Origin: Acutalibacter sp. 1XD8-33
GTDB lineage: Bacteria > Bacillota > Clostridia > Oscillospirales > Acutalibacteraceae
Assembly: GCF_003612555.1 (NCBI RefSeq)
Contig: NZ_RAZF01000004.1
Span: 62,001 to 126,000, forward strand
DNA: 64,000 bases
Direction of reading: 5' to 3'
In this document: positions 45,435 through 53,434 of the stretch, piece by piece
Layout: the number at the start of each line of letters is the position of its first letter
Numbering within the stretch: the first letter of the stretch is position 1
Notes under the pieces: generated by a model
Database searches by the model: none
What the model saw: only the letters and a program-made list of their open reading frames with translations
Told to the model about the DNA's origin: nothing
Program-made: the position numbers and the translations under genes

Positions 45435-46223
45435 GCCCAAGTTTCCAGTTGAGCGTATTCCTGCTTTTGAGCCTCTGCCCCAGCCAGACACTTTTCAAGT
45501 TCTTCCTGCGCGTCTGTGAGAGCAGCCGTCAACTCGGTTATTTCTTCTTTAGCTTTCGCAACAAGGTCATTGAGCAGGTCTATACTCAACTTGCTTTGCC
45601 CTCGAATAACCTTGATGGTTTCGGCCTCATAGTCGGCCAGTTCGCGCTGTTTCTCGTCAATCTGTTTGCTGGCAATGTTGCATCGCGCCCGGGCCAATTC
45701 AATAGCCTTTTCGTGGCCCTCGGCTATGATTTTGTCCGCTGACGCGGCCTTTACCTTGCCTAATTGGTAGCGGATGATTCTATCCATAATGCCATCCAGC
45801 TTTATCATGCCATAGCCGGATTGTCCTCCACATTCGCCGGGGTGCCGGGCGTTGTAGGTGCAGGTATAGCGGAACCTCATCTATCACCACGGCGCTCCAA
45901 ACCTCTATGCCGTTCTGGACGAACCACTCCACCACAAAGGGCGTTTCATCGTCCTTGCGTCCCAGGCGGTCAAACATATAGACAAGCAAAATTTCAAACT
46001 TGCCTTGTACTACGTCCCGCTACATTTCCTGGATAGCGTCCCGCTCTTTCGCGGATACCTTGAAGCCGGAAATGCCTTTCTCGTAAAGCTCATTTGTCAA
46101 AACCCACTCCGGGTTTCGCTTGATGAACTCCCGGCAATACTGCCTCTGCATGGGGATATCGCCTTTCTCCACTTACCCGACGGTTGATACTCGGTACAAG
46201 CAATATACTCGTTTCTGATTCAT
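45435..46223 (-). pseudogene. Large serine recombinase remnant
   Basis: The minus strand encodes the start of a serine recombinase (MNQKRVYCLYRVSTVG with the catalytic Ser in YRVST). Then come a TAA, VEKGDIPMQRQYCREFIKRN, KGISGFKVSAKERDAIQEM, a TAG and LLVYMFDRLGRKDDETPFVV. After GIEVWS (about 45890) the frame jumps to the zinc-ribbon end and coiled coil (SGYGMIKLDGIMDRIIRYQL, then VIRGQSKLSIDLLNDLV). About 250 residues are missing and the tail is cut at YAQLETWA. It is clearly dead. It was probably the integrase of the island next to the tRNA. Confidence 0.85.
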
Positions 46224-46406
46224 TCAGCACACACCTTTCGCAATATTTTTGGAATGGTGTATGCCCCAGTATTCTGTTTTCAAGATTCAATAAGATATAT
46301 GGGGTTATGGAGTTTGGTTTTATGCCAAACTCATGCACACAGCCGGAGAGTTTTCCTTTTTTGCAGGGTTGGAGCTGTGTGCTTTACACCATTATTGTAT
46401 CATATA

Positions 46407-46643
46407 TTACAAAATATTGCAAATTTCTTGTGCGTTCTGTTGTTTGTATTCACTATGGAAAAGGGTGCCCTTTACCCTATCCATCACTTCCGGTTTGGGA
46501 GTCTGCGTAAACTTCATGATGACTTTGCAGACGGCGGGTAGCAGCCGCTCCATAGTTTTATAGTTGACGCAGTCAACTATTTCTCCCCCCATGCTTGTGG
46601 CGGGGCGCCCTGTCCCGTGACGGACAGCCGGCGCAAGTATCAT
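46407..46643 (-). CDS. Possible small gene of the island
   Basis: The last 55 residues (YKTMERLLPAVCKVIMKF, then KGTLFHSEYKQQNAQEICNI) read like a genuine helical protein, while the first 20 do not. No convincing ribosome site precedes the ATG. A 21-base palindrome at 46560-46580 (ATAGTTGAC-GCA-GTCAACTAT) lies inside its 5' part. It may be the 3' remnant of a gene. The remainder of 46224-46865 shows nothing else that I can support. Confidence 0.3.
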   Translation of the reverse strand: MILAPAVRHGTGRPATSMGGEIVDCVNYKTMERLLPAVCKVIMKFTQTPKPEVMDRVKGTLFHSEYKQQNAQEICNIL

Positions 46644-46904
46644 TATTTCCCTAATACGGCTCGTGGCCTGCCACCTTGCTGAATGTGGCGTGCCGTCTGG
46701 CTTAATCGCTCCACAAGGATATCATCGCGCGCCGGACTGCATAGCTCCCCGCACAGGGAATGTATCTGTTTTGCCTTATTCAGTTTTCAATGTTCACGGG
46801 GACAATAAAAATTCCCCGGCGGAGCCGGGGGATTTTTATTCCATCACAAAGGAGGTTGAAAATCAATGTGGAATTGCGCTTGGGAGTACCAGAACCAGGA
46901 TATT

Positions 46905-47231
46905 ATGAAGAAAAATTATGACAGGCAGCTCAGTGGTCAATATAAGCCTATGACCCCTATCCGCAAAATCATCTGTGAGGGCTGCGGGTGTGTTTTCTAC
47001 ACGCGCATCTGGTCCAAAAAATACTGCTATTACAAGAAATGCGGCAATATCGGTTATCGGAAGCAGTTAAGGCAGCGGCGTTTAGCGGAGTCTCCCCGCA
47101 CCCAGGTTTGTAAGATGTGCGGGAATGTGTTCACGCCCAAAAGGTCGGACGCGCTCTACTGTAGCAATGCCTGCCGCCAGGGCGTTACGGATAAAACGAG
47201 AGGTCAAAATGACCACTTGCTCGAACCGTAA
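46905..47231 (+). CDS. Double zinc-ribbon protein of an integrative element
   Basis: From the ATG at 46905 the 108-residue basic product has two zinc-binding units: CEGCGCVFYTRIWSKKYC (about 23-40) and CKMCGNVFTPKRSDALYCSN (about 67-86). Such proteins are frequent in conjugative elements and plasmids and probably bind nucleic acid. An earlier ATG (46866) follows GGAGGTTGAAAATC and is also possible, giving 121 residues. Confidence 0.6.
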   Translation: MKKNYDRQLSGQYKPMTPIRKIICEGCGCVFYTRIWSKKYCYYKKCGNIGYRKQLRQRRLAESPRTQVCKMCGNVFTPKRSDALYCSNACRQGVTDKTRGQNDHLLEP

Positions 47232-47377
47232 CAAAGCGCGAGGCAATTTGTTACGATTAGGCGTAGCGGAATTTGTTTCCACTACGTTTATCCGTAACAA
47301 AAAGCATCACAAGAGTACAGTTGAGAGAGGACGGTCTGCGGGCCGTCTTTTGCTGTTTATACAGCGGAAAGGATTTG

Positions 47378-48288
47378 ATGAATATTTTAAATCGCAATGC
47401 ACCTATCATCATCGGCATCGACCACGGCTATGGCAACATCAAGACGGCCAACTGCTGCTTCAAAACCGGCGTGGCCTTCCTTTGATAAGGAACCGACCTT
47501 CAAGAGCAATTTACTGGTCCATAAGGGCCGCTATTATCTGATTGGGGAGGAACACAAGGAGTTCACCGCCGACAAAATGGCGGACAGCGACTACTACATC
47601 CTGTCCCTCGCCGCTATTGGGCGGGAACTGAACATCCGCAAGCAGACTTCAGCCCGTGTCCATCTGGCGGCGGGCCTGCCCCTCACCTGGGTCAGTGAGC
47701 AGAAGGACGCTTTCAAGAAGTATTTGCTTCAGCGGGACAGTGCAGACTTCACATTCCGAGGCGTGGACTATCACGTTGATTTCGTTGGCACGGATAATTT
47801 TCCCCCAGGGCTTTGCTGCTGTGTCTGACCACCTGCAGGACTTCCGGGGAGTAAATATGCTAGCCGACATCGGAAACGGCACAATGAACGTCATGTATAT
47901 CAATGACCGCTGCCCCCAGGAGAAGAAGTGCTTCACCGAGAAGTATGGGACGCATCAATGTATGCTGGCGGTCCGGGAGAACCTGCTGAAGCTCTACGGC
48001 TCCGCCGCTGACGAGACGATCATCGACCAGGTACTCCGGCATGGGACGGCGTGTATCAGTGACCGCTACCTGTCCGCGATTCAGACGACCGCCAGGGACT
48101 ATGTTGGGGGCATCTTCCGCCGCCTGCGGGAGCACGAGTATGACCCGGATCTGATGAAACTGTATGTAGTAGGCGGCGGAGGCTGTCTGATTAAGAATTT
48201 CGGGGAATTTGATGCTGGCCGAGTGGTTATCAACGAGGACATCTGCGCCACTGCCAAGGGGTATGAATATCTGGGTATAGCGAAGGAA
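47378..48288 (+). pseudogene. ParM/StbA-like plasmid-segregation actin, two frameshifts
   Basis: The ATG follows GGAAAGGATTTG. The sequence matches the actin-like ParM family of clostridial integrative elements: IIIGIDHGYGNIKTA (phosphate-1 loop), HLAAGLPLTWVSEQ, FRGVDYHVDFVGT, NMLADIGNGTMNVMYI (phosphate-2 loop) and LYVVGGGGCLIKNFGE (adenosine motif). The frame shifts at about 47485 (an extra C near TTCC) and again at about 47805 (an extra C in CCCCC). ParM filaments push replicons apart, but this copy cannot make a full protein unless the shifts are sequence errors. Confidence 0.85.
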
Positions 48289-48318
48289 CGGGCCAGGAGC
48301 GGTAATGCTCCTGGCCCG
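48289..48318. terminator. Perfect hairpin between convergent genes
   Basis: CGGGCCAGGAGC (48289-48300) and its exact reverse complement (48307-48318) flank GGTAAT. It lies between the ParM remnant and the convergent XRE gene, whose stop codon touches it. Confidence 0.75.
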
Positions 48319-48561
48319 CTACTTTATCTCGGGTTCAAGATTTTCAAACAGTGGATCATCGAAAAATTCGCGAACACTGATTTCAAGGCCGTCACAAATC
48401 TTTTGAATGGAAACAATCCCCGGGTTCTTGCTTTTGGTGTTCAACATACTGTAAATCGTGGAGGGCGCAATGCTGCATTGATTGGCAAGGGCATTGATTG
48501 CAATATTCCGTTCCAGGCAAAGGGCCTGGATACGACGTGCAACCGCTGTCTTGGCATTCAT
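48319..48561 (-). CDS. XRE-family transcriptional regulator
   Basis: The 80-residue protein is a single helix-turn-helix domain (IQALCLERNIAINALANQCS, then IAPSTIYSMLNTKSKNPGIV, then QKICDGLEISVREFFDDPLF), typical of small repressors of mobile elements. It is intact, unlike its neighbours. The start follows GGAGTGGTGCCGC on the minus strand. It may repress genes of the island or the defence cluster next to it. Confidence 0.8.
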   Translation of the reverse strand: MNAKTAVARRIQALCLERNIAINALANQCSIAPSTIYSMLNTKSKNPGIVSIQKICDGLEISVREFFDDPLFENLEPEIK

Positions 48562-48599
48562 TGCGGCACCACTCCTTCTATAGTGATACCGTTATTGTA

Positions 48600-48857
48600 G
48601 CCAAATTTGCGATTTATCGTGTGGGATATACACCCACACCGCCCGGTTTTGATGGTACGTTCTACCCGCCTGGGATGGAGACTGTGCCTAAGCGGGCAGC
48701 TATCATCCGGGCCAACCGCTATATGGTGGAGCACAGCGAGTATCTGATTGCCTATGTGAAACATTCAGTCAGTAATGCGCGAGAGTTGGTGGAGTATGCT
48801 CAGAAATGGGAAAAACGCGGGATGATCCAAGTTGCAATTTTACCCCATCAGAAATAG
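48600..48857 (+). pseudogene. SLOG/DUF1273-like fragment, C-terminal end
   Basis: About 80 codons match the end of a SLOG-superfamily (YpsA/DUF1273-like) nucleotide-binding protein: DGTFYPPGMETVPKRAAIIR, then ANRYMVEHSEYLIAYV, then SNARELVEYAQKWEKRGMI. The N-terminal half with the glycine-rich loop is absent and the XRE gene overlaps that region on the other strand. It is a relic of the island. Confidence 0.6.
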
Positions 48858-48891
48858 AAAACTCGAAATCAGCGACAGCATTTCAAATGAA

Positions 48892-48920
48892 TTGATATTT
48901 GAGTGCCAATGTGCTATAAT
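48892..48920 (+). promoter_or_regulatory. Promoter of the type III restriction-modification operon
   Basis: TTGATA (48892-48897) and TATAAT (48915-48920) are 17 bases apart, about 70 bases before the first gene of the operon. Confidence 0.75.
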
Positions 48921-48988
48921 TTTTTTATAGCCTCTTGTTGTGTGAAAATGACTGTTATAGAATAAGTGCTAACAGGAGAGGATTAAAA

Positions 48989-49422
48989 ATGGACGAAACA
49001 TTTCACGAATTTCAGATCCGCTATGAGGAAAAGTCGTTAAAAGCCGCAGAGCTTGCCAAAAAAGCGGCAGAAATGACCCATACGGTTTTCACTGCAAATC
49101 AGAAAAGCCAAAAGGCATTTACCGCAATCAATTCTCATGACAAAGCTGTTATGTGGAATACACTTCAAGAGTTTTGCGGGAATATTCCGGTTTTATCAAT
49201 CATACTGCGCTTATCACAGGCTTGCGTATATATCCCGTTGACCGCGAATTCTACAATCAAATCACCGCTGAGGACATAGAAAAGCAACTAAGCATAGTTA
49301 TCGGATATATTTACGCCCGTGAAGCGGCGAACAGCGCAGCAAAAGCCACTTTTAAGTCGTGCTTGAAAAGTCTCATGAAAAGGAGCGGCAAATTTATCGA
49401 TGCGGACTTGGCTTTCCTGTAA
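48989..49422 (+). pseudogene. Hypothetical protein at the head of the type III operon, frameshifted
   Basis: The ATG follows AGGAGAGGATTAAAA. The first 50-60 codons (MDETFHEFQIRYEEKSLKAA, then FTAINSHDKAV) are helical and natural. After about 49160-49190 the natural frame is the -1 frame (GFINHTALITGLRIYPVDRE, then DIEKQLSIVIGYIYAREAAN, then FIDADLAFL and a stop). One lost base explains the switch. It sits 21 bases before the methylase gene. I do not recognise the family. Confidence 0.55.
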
Positions 49423-49443
49423 TGGGGAATAGGAGAAAAACTT

Positions 49444-51015
49444 ATGCCCACACTTGAATGGATCGGAAAAGACAAGGTAGTCAACCACCACCTGGAGGTC
49501 CCCTACCGGGTTCTGGAGGAACAGTATACATATAACGCCGAACAGAGCGAAAACATGATTATCCGGGGGGACAATCTGGAGGCGCTCAAGGCCCTGCTGC
49601 CCCGGTATGAGGGAAGAGTCAAGTGCATCTATATTGATCCGCCCTACAACACGGGCAACGAGGGCTGGGTCTACAACGACAATGTGAACGATCCAAGAAT
49701 CAAGAAGTGGCTGGGCGAGGTTGTGGGCCGGGAGGGCGAGGACCTGAGCCGCCACGACAAATGGCTGTGCATGATGTATCCACGGCTGGAACTATTGCAG
49801 CGGTTGTTGGCGGAGGATGGGGTTATTTTTATCAGCATAGGCGATGATGAAAATGCTAGCTTAAAAATGATTTGCAATGATATTTTTGGTGAGAAAAATT
49901 TTGTAGACACAATTATATGGCAAAAAATATATACCGTAAAAAATTCAGCGCAATATTTTTCAGGAATGCATGACTATATCATGGTTTTTGCAAAAAGCAA
50001 AGAGAATTTCAGAAGAAATCTGTTCCCTCGCACAGCGGAAATTGACAGTTCATATACAAATCCAGATAACGATCCGCGAGGAGTTTGGACAACAAACGCT
50101 ATCCAAGCTAGGAATTATTATGCACAGGGTAGTTATGAAATCGTATCTCCAACTGGAAAAGTCTTTCTTCCCCCGGCAGGAACTTATTGGCGTGTATCAC
50201 AAGAGCATTTTCGAGAACTTAATGCAGATAACCGTATTTGGTGGGGACTTGACGGAAAAAGTGTGCCTAGAATAAAGAAATTCCTTTCAGAAGCTAAGCA
50301 GGGAGTAGTGCCAACAACATTTTGGTCCTATAAAGACGCTGGTCAGAATGCAGATGCTAAGCAAGAAATACGGAAGATTTTCGCAGATGAACAAGAGATA
50401 TTTACAACTCCAAAGCCCACTCGTTTAATCGAACGAATATTGCAAATTGCGTCTAACCCTGATTCCATCATCCTTGACTCTTTCGCTGGTCCCGGCACCA
50501 CCGCCCATGCTGTCCTCAACATGAACAAAGCCGACGGCGGACACTGCAGATTCATTCTGGTAGAAATGATGGACTACGCCGAGAGCATCACCGCCGAACG
50601 GGTCAAACGGGTCATTGACGGCTACGGCGAAGGCAAGAACGCCGTGGAGGGTACAGGCGGCGATTTTACCTTCTACGACCTCGGCCCCGTTTTGCTCCTG
50701 CCCAACGGCAACCTGAATGAGGACGTAGGCGCGGCAAAAATCCGGGAGTATGTCTATTTCATGGAGACGAAGGCCCCCATTGAACCGGATAAAGAGGACG
50801 AGCCCTATTATATGGGCGTCCACCTGGACAGCGCCTATTATTTCTATTATGAGCGTGACAGCCTCACCACCCTGAGCCGCGACTTCTTGGGGAGTATCAC
50901 AACCAAGGCAGGCCGGTACACCATTTACGCCGACCAATGCACCCTGAGCCAGGCGGAGCTGGAGCGGTGGCACATCACCTTCAAAAAAATCCCACGGGAC
51001 ATCTCAAAATTGTAA
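49444..51015 (+). CDS. Type III DNA methyltransferase (Mod)
   Basis: The 523-residue beta-class adenine-N6 methyltransferase has motif IV first (YIDPPYNTGNEGW, about 64-76), the LAEDGVIFISIGDDE block at about 122 and the SAM motif late (LDSFAGPGTTAHAVLNMNKA, about 344). The middle third, from about 49810 to 50460, is much AT-richer than both ends and is where the target-recognition domain lies. Mod sets the specificity of the system and can methylate without Res. The ATG follows AGGAGAAAAACTT. Res follows after 12 bases. Confidence 0.93.
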   Translation: MPTLEWIGKDKVVNHHLEVPYRVLEEQYTYNAEQSENMIIRGDNLEALKALLPRYEGRVKCIYIDPPYNTGNEGWVYNDNVNDPRIKKWLGEVVGREGEDLSRHDKWLCMMYPRLELLQRLLAEDGVIFISIGDDENASLKMICNDIFGEKNFVDTIIWQKIYTVKNSAQYFSGMHDYIMVFAKSKENFRRNLFPRTAEIDSSYTNPDNDPRGVWTTNAIQARNYYAQGSYEIVSPTGKVFLPPAGTYWRVSQEHFRELNADNRIWWGLDGKSVPRIKKFLSEAKQGVVPTTFWSYKDAGQNADAKQEIRKIFADEQEIFTTPKPTRLIERILQIASNPDSIILDSFAGPGTTAHAVLNMNKADGGHCRFILVEMMDYAESITAERVKRVIDGYGEGKNAVEGTGGDFTFYDLGPVLLLPNGNLNEDVGAAKIREYVYFMETKAPIEPDKEDEPYYMGVHLDSAYYFYYERDSLTTLSRDFLGSITTKAGRYTIYADQCTLSQAELERWHITFKKIPRDISKL

Positions 51016-51027
51016 GGAGGCGGCGTT

Positions 51028-53016
51028 ATGGAGTTGAAAACCTATCAGAAGCAGGTTATGGACGATCTGTCCTCCTACTTGGGCCATCTGAACCGGGACC
51101 GGGAGCTGTTTGCCGCCTGGAAGGGTTACTGGATGGATAAGGATATCCCCGTAGGGCTGGGCGGCGTCCCGGCCTACAGGTCCGCCATTCCCGGCGTTCC
51201 CCACGTCTGCACAAAGGTCCCCACTGGCGGCGGGAAAACCTTTATGGCCTGCGCCGCTCTCAAGCGCATTTTTGACACCATGCCTCTGGACAAGCCCCAG
51301 GTGGTGGTGTGGCTCGTGCCGTCGGATTCCATTCTGACGCAGACCATTCGGAACCTGTCCAACCCGGACCACGAATACCGCCTGCGGCTCAATTCGGACT
51401 TTGCCGGACGGGTGGGCGTGTATACGAAGGAAATGCTCCTGAGCGGCCAGCAGTTTTCCCCCGATACCGTCCGGGAGATGCTGACGGTCTGTGTGTTGAG
51501 TTACGCCTCCCTGCGCATTGACAGCAAGAAAAAGGACGTGCGCAAGGTCTACCAGGAGAACGGAAACCTGCTGAAATTCGCCCAGTATTTCAAGGATGAT
51601 TCCGTACTGCTGGCCGATACGCCGGACACAGCGTTGATCCAGGTGCTGAGACAGTTGTCCCCTGTGACAGTGGTGGACGAGAGCCATAACGCCGGGTCTG
51701 ATTTGAGCGTGGAGATGCTGAACAACTTGAATCCGTCCTTTGTGCTGGATTTGACCGCCACCCCCAGGAAGAACAGCAATATCCTCTCCTATGTGGACGA
51801 GCTGGGGAAAACGGACCTCATGAGCCGGGATTGTCCGATTCGGTATATTATCACGGTCAACGCCCTCAAGGAAGGATGGGACTGCCCCTTTGCGTACATT
51901 CTGGCGTCATTGGCGAATAAGACCTCCAAGGTGGATGTGGAGCAGATTCTGGGCCGTATCCTCCGCCAGCCCTATGCAAAGCGGCACAAATCTCCGCTGT
52001 TGAATATGTCCTATGTGTTTACCTGCTCCAACGATTTCAGAAATACTCTGGACAGCATCGTGAGCGGTTTGAATATGGCTGGATTCAGCCGGAAGGACTT
52101 CCGGGTGGGCGAAGCCCCCGATCCCGCTCCCGCACCTAAGCCGGATGAAGTGGAACAGATGGAACTCGGCGGCAACGCTCCCGCCGCAGAAACAGATTCG
52201 TTTGACGATGTTGACACGGAGGCAGTAAAAGGAGCCCTGGAGGGCGGAACCGAGCAGCCTGATTCTCCCCTTGGAGAGATGCTCCAGGACGCGCAGCGTC
52301 AGGCGGACAGCTACGATGCGGAGATGAAGGAGAGCGGCAGCGCAGGCTTTTGGGGAGGAGAGCTGGGAGAGATGTTGAACCAGAACGCCATGCAGCCTCA
52401 GTTTGTGGAGGAAGCGTCCGCTTTGCGTATTCCGCAGTTTTTCCTTAAAGGTACACCTGATTTGTTCGGTGGGGAATATGATCTGCTGGAAGCGGAAAAT
52501 CTGTCGGAGGGCTTTTCTCTCAGCGGCCAGGACGCGCAGATCAGCTTTGAGTTGGCCACCAGCGAGATGTATCGGGTGGATCTCCAGGAGAAGGGCGAGG
52601 CGATCCCCAAGTATATGCGGGTCTCCAAGGAGGAGAGCGAGTACATCCGGGAACGCTTGGCAAAACTGCCGCCGGAAAAGAAGGTGCAAAAATGTGTTGA
52701 TCTGATTTGCGGAAACCTCAATCGGAATGACCGCTATGCCGCTCAGGAGATCAGCGCATATGTCCATCGCGTGGTGGAGAACATGACGGAGGACGAGCTG
52801 GCGGCAATGGAGACGGCGATTCCCACCTATGCGCGAAAAATCCAGCACAAGATTGACGGGCTGGAGCGGGCCTACCGGACGGCTCAATTCAAGAAGTGGC
52901 TGGACAGTGGAAAGGTGGTGTGCAGGGAGTCCTATGCCCTGCCGCAGGTCATTACCCCGCTGAGACGATTGATACGATCCCGTATTCCCTATACGATGCC
53001 GAGAAGGACGATATGA
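51028..53016 (+). CDS. Type III restriction enzyme (Res), helicase part, damaged
   Basis: The 662-residue product has helicase motifs: VPTGGGKTFMACAALKRI (Walker A, about 66), VVDESHNAGSD (about 213), DLTATPRKN (about 238) and EGWDCPFAYILASL then QILGRILRQP (motifs V-VI). Between TATPRKNSNILSYVD and LGKTDLMSRDCPIRY about 100 residues normal for the family, including motif IV, are missing in frame. Near 52965 the frame also shifts, so the nuclease domain is read in the -1 frame and this product ends with unrelated residues. Both defects should abolish restriction. Confidence 0.85.
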   Translation: MELKTYQKQVMDDLSSYLGHLNRDRELFAAWKGYWMDKDIPVGLGGVPAYRSAIPGVPHVCTKVPTGGGKTFMACAALKRIFDTMPLDKPQVVVWLVPSDSILTQTIRNLSNPDHEYRLRLNSDFAGRVGVYTKEMLLSGQQFSPDTVREMLTVCVLSYASLRIDSKKKDVRKVYQENGNLLKFAQYFKDDSVLLADTPDTALIQVLRQLSPVTVVDESHNAGSDLSVEMLNNLNPSFVLDLTATPRKNSNILSYVDELGKTDLMSRDCPIRYIITVNALKEGWDCPFAYILASLANKTSKVDVEQILGRILRQPYAKRHKSPLLNMSYVFTCSNDFRNTLDSIVSGLNMAGFSRKDFRVGEAPDPAPAPKPDEVEQMELGGNAPAAETDSFDDVDTEAVKGALEGGTEQPDSPLGEMLQDAQRQADSYDAEMKESGSAGFWGGELGEMLNQNAMQPQFVEEASALRIPQFFLKGTPDLFGGEYDLLEAENLSEGFSLSGQDAQISFELATSEMYRVDLQEKGEAIPKYMRVSKEESEYIRERLAKLPPEKKVQKCVDLICGNLNRNDRYAAQEISAYVHRVVENMTEDELAAMETAIPTYARKIQHKIDGLERAYRTAQFKKWLDSGKVVCRESYALPQVITPLRRLIRSRIPYTMPRRTI

Positions 53017-53333
53017 ACCAGGAGGAGCGGAGCCTGATCGACATTGTGGTAGGGCTGGGTAATATCAGGTGGTGGCATAGGATCATTGAACGCAAGGGTT
53101 TCCGGCTCAATGGGAACATCAACCATTATCCTGATTTTATGGTCATGACAAAGGCCGGGAAACTGGTGCTGATTGAGTTTAAGGGCGGTGACCGGGACAA
53201 CAGTGACAGTAAGATGAAGCTGGAACTGGGCCGTCAGTGGCAAGCCCAGGCTGGACAGAGCTATCGTTATTTTATGGTATTTAAGAATAAAGATTTTGGT
53301 ATTGATGGGGTATATAACTTGAGCAGTTTGTAG
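52947..53333 (+). pseudogene. Nuclease domain of Res, out of frame
   Basis: This frame continues Res naturally: AETIDTIPYSLYDAEKDDMN, then NHYPDFMVMTKAGKLVLIEF, with the PD-(D/E)xK residues Asp, Glu and Lys in YPDFMV and IEFKGGD. One missing C in a CCCC run at about 52966 separates it from the helicase. It has no ribosome site of its own. If the missing base is a sequence error, Res would still lack the 100 residues before motif V. Confidence 0.8.
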
Positions 53334-53434
53334 AAATTATGAGAGAGCTATAGTATAAAGTGACATATGTAAATATACCTGAGTCGGATTGCACTTAATG
53401 TTTCGCCGAATGGTGAAAAAGGAGATCAAATATT

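Noticed and set aside
45435-46223. Recoding of TAA and TAG as glutamine in the recombinase relic
   Set aside because: The gene also lacks about 250 residues, and intact genes throughout the window use TAA and TAG as normal stops.
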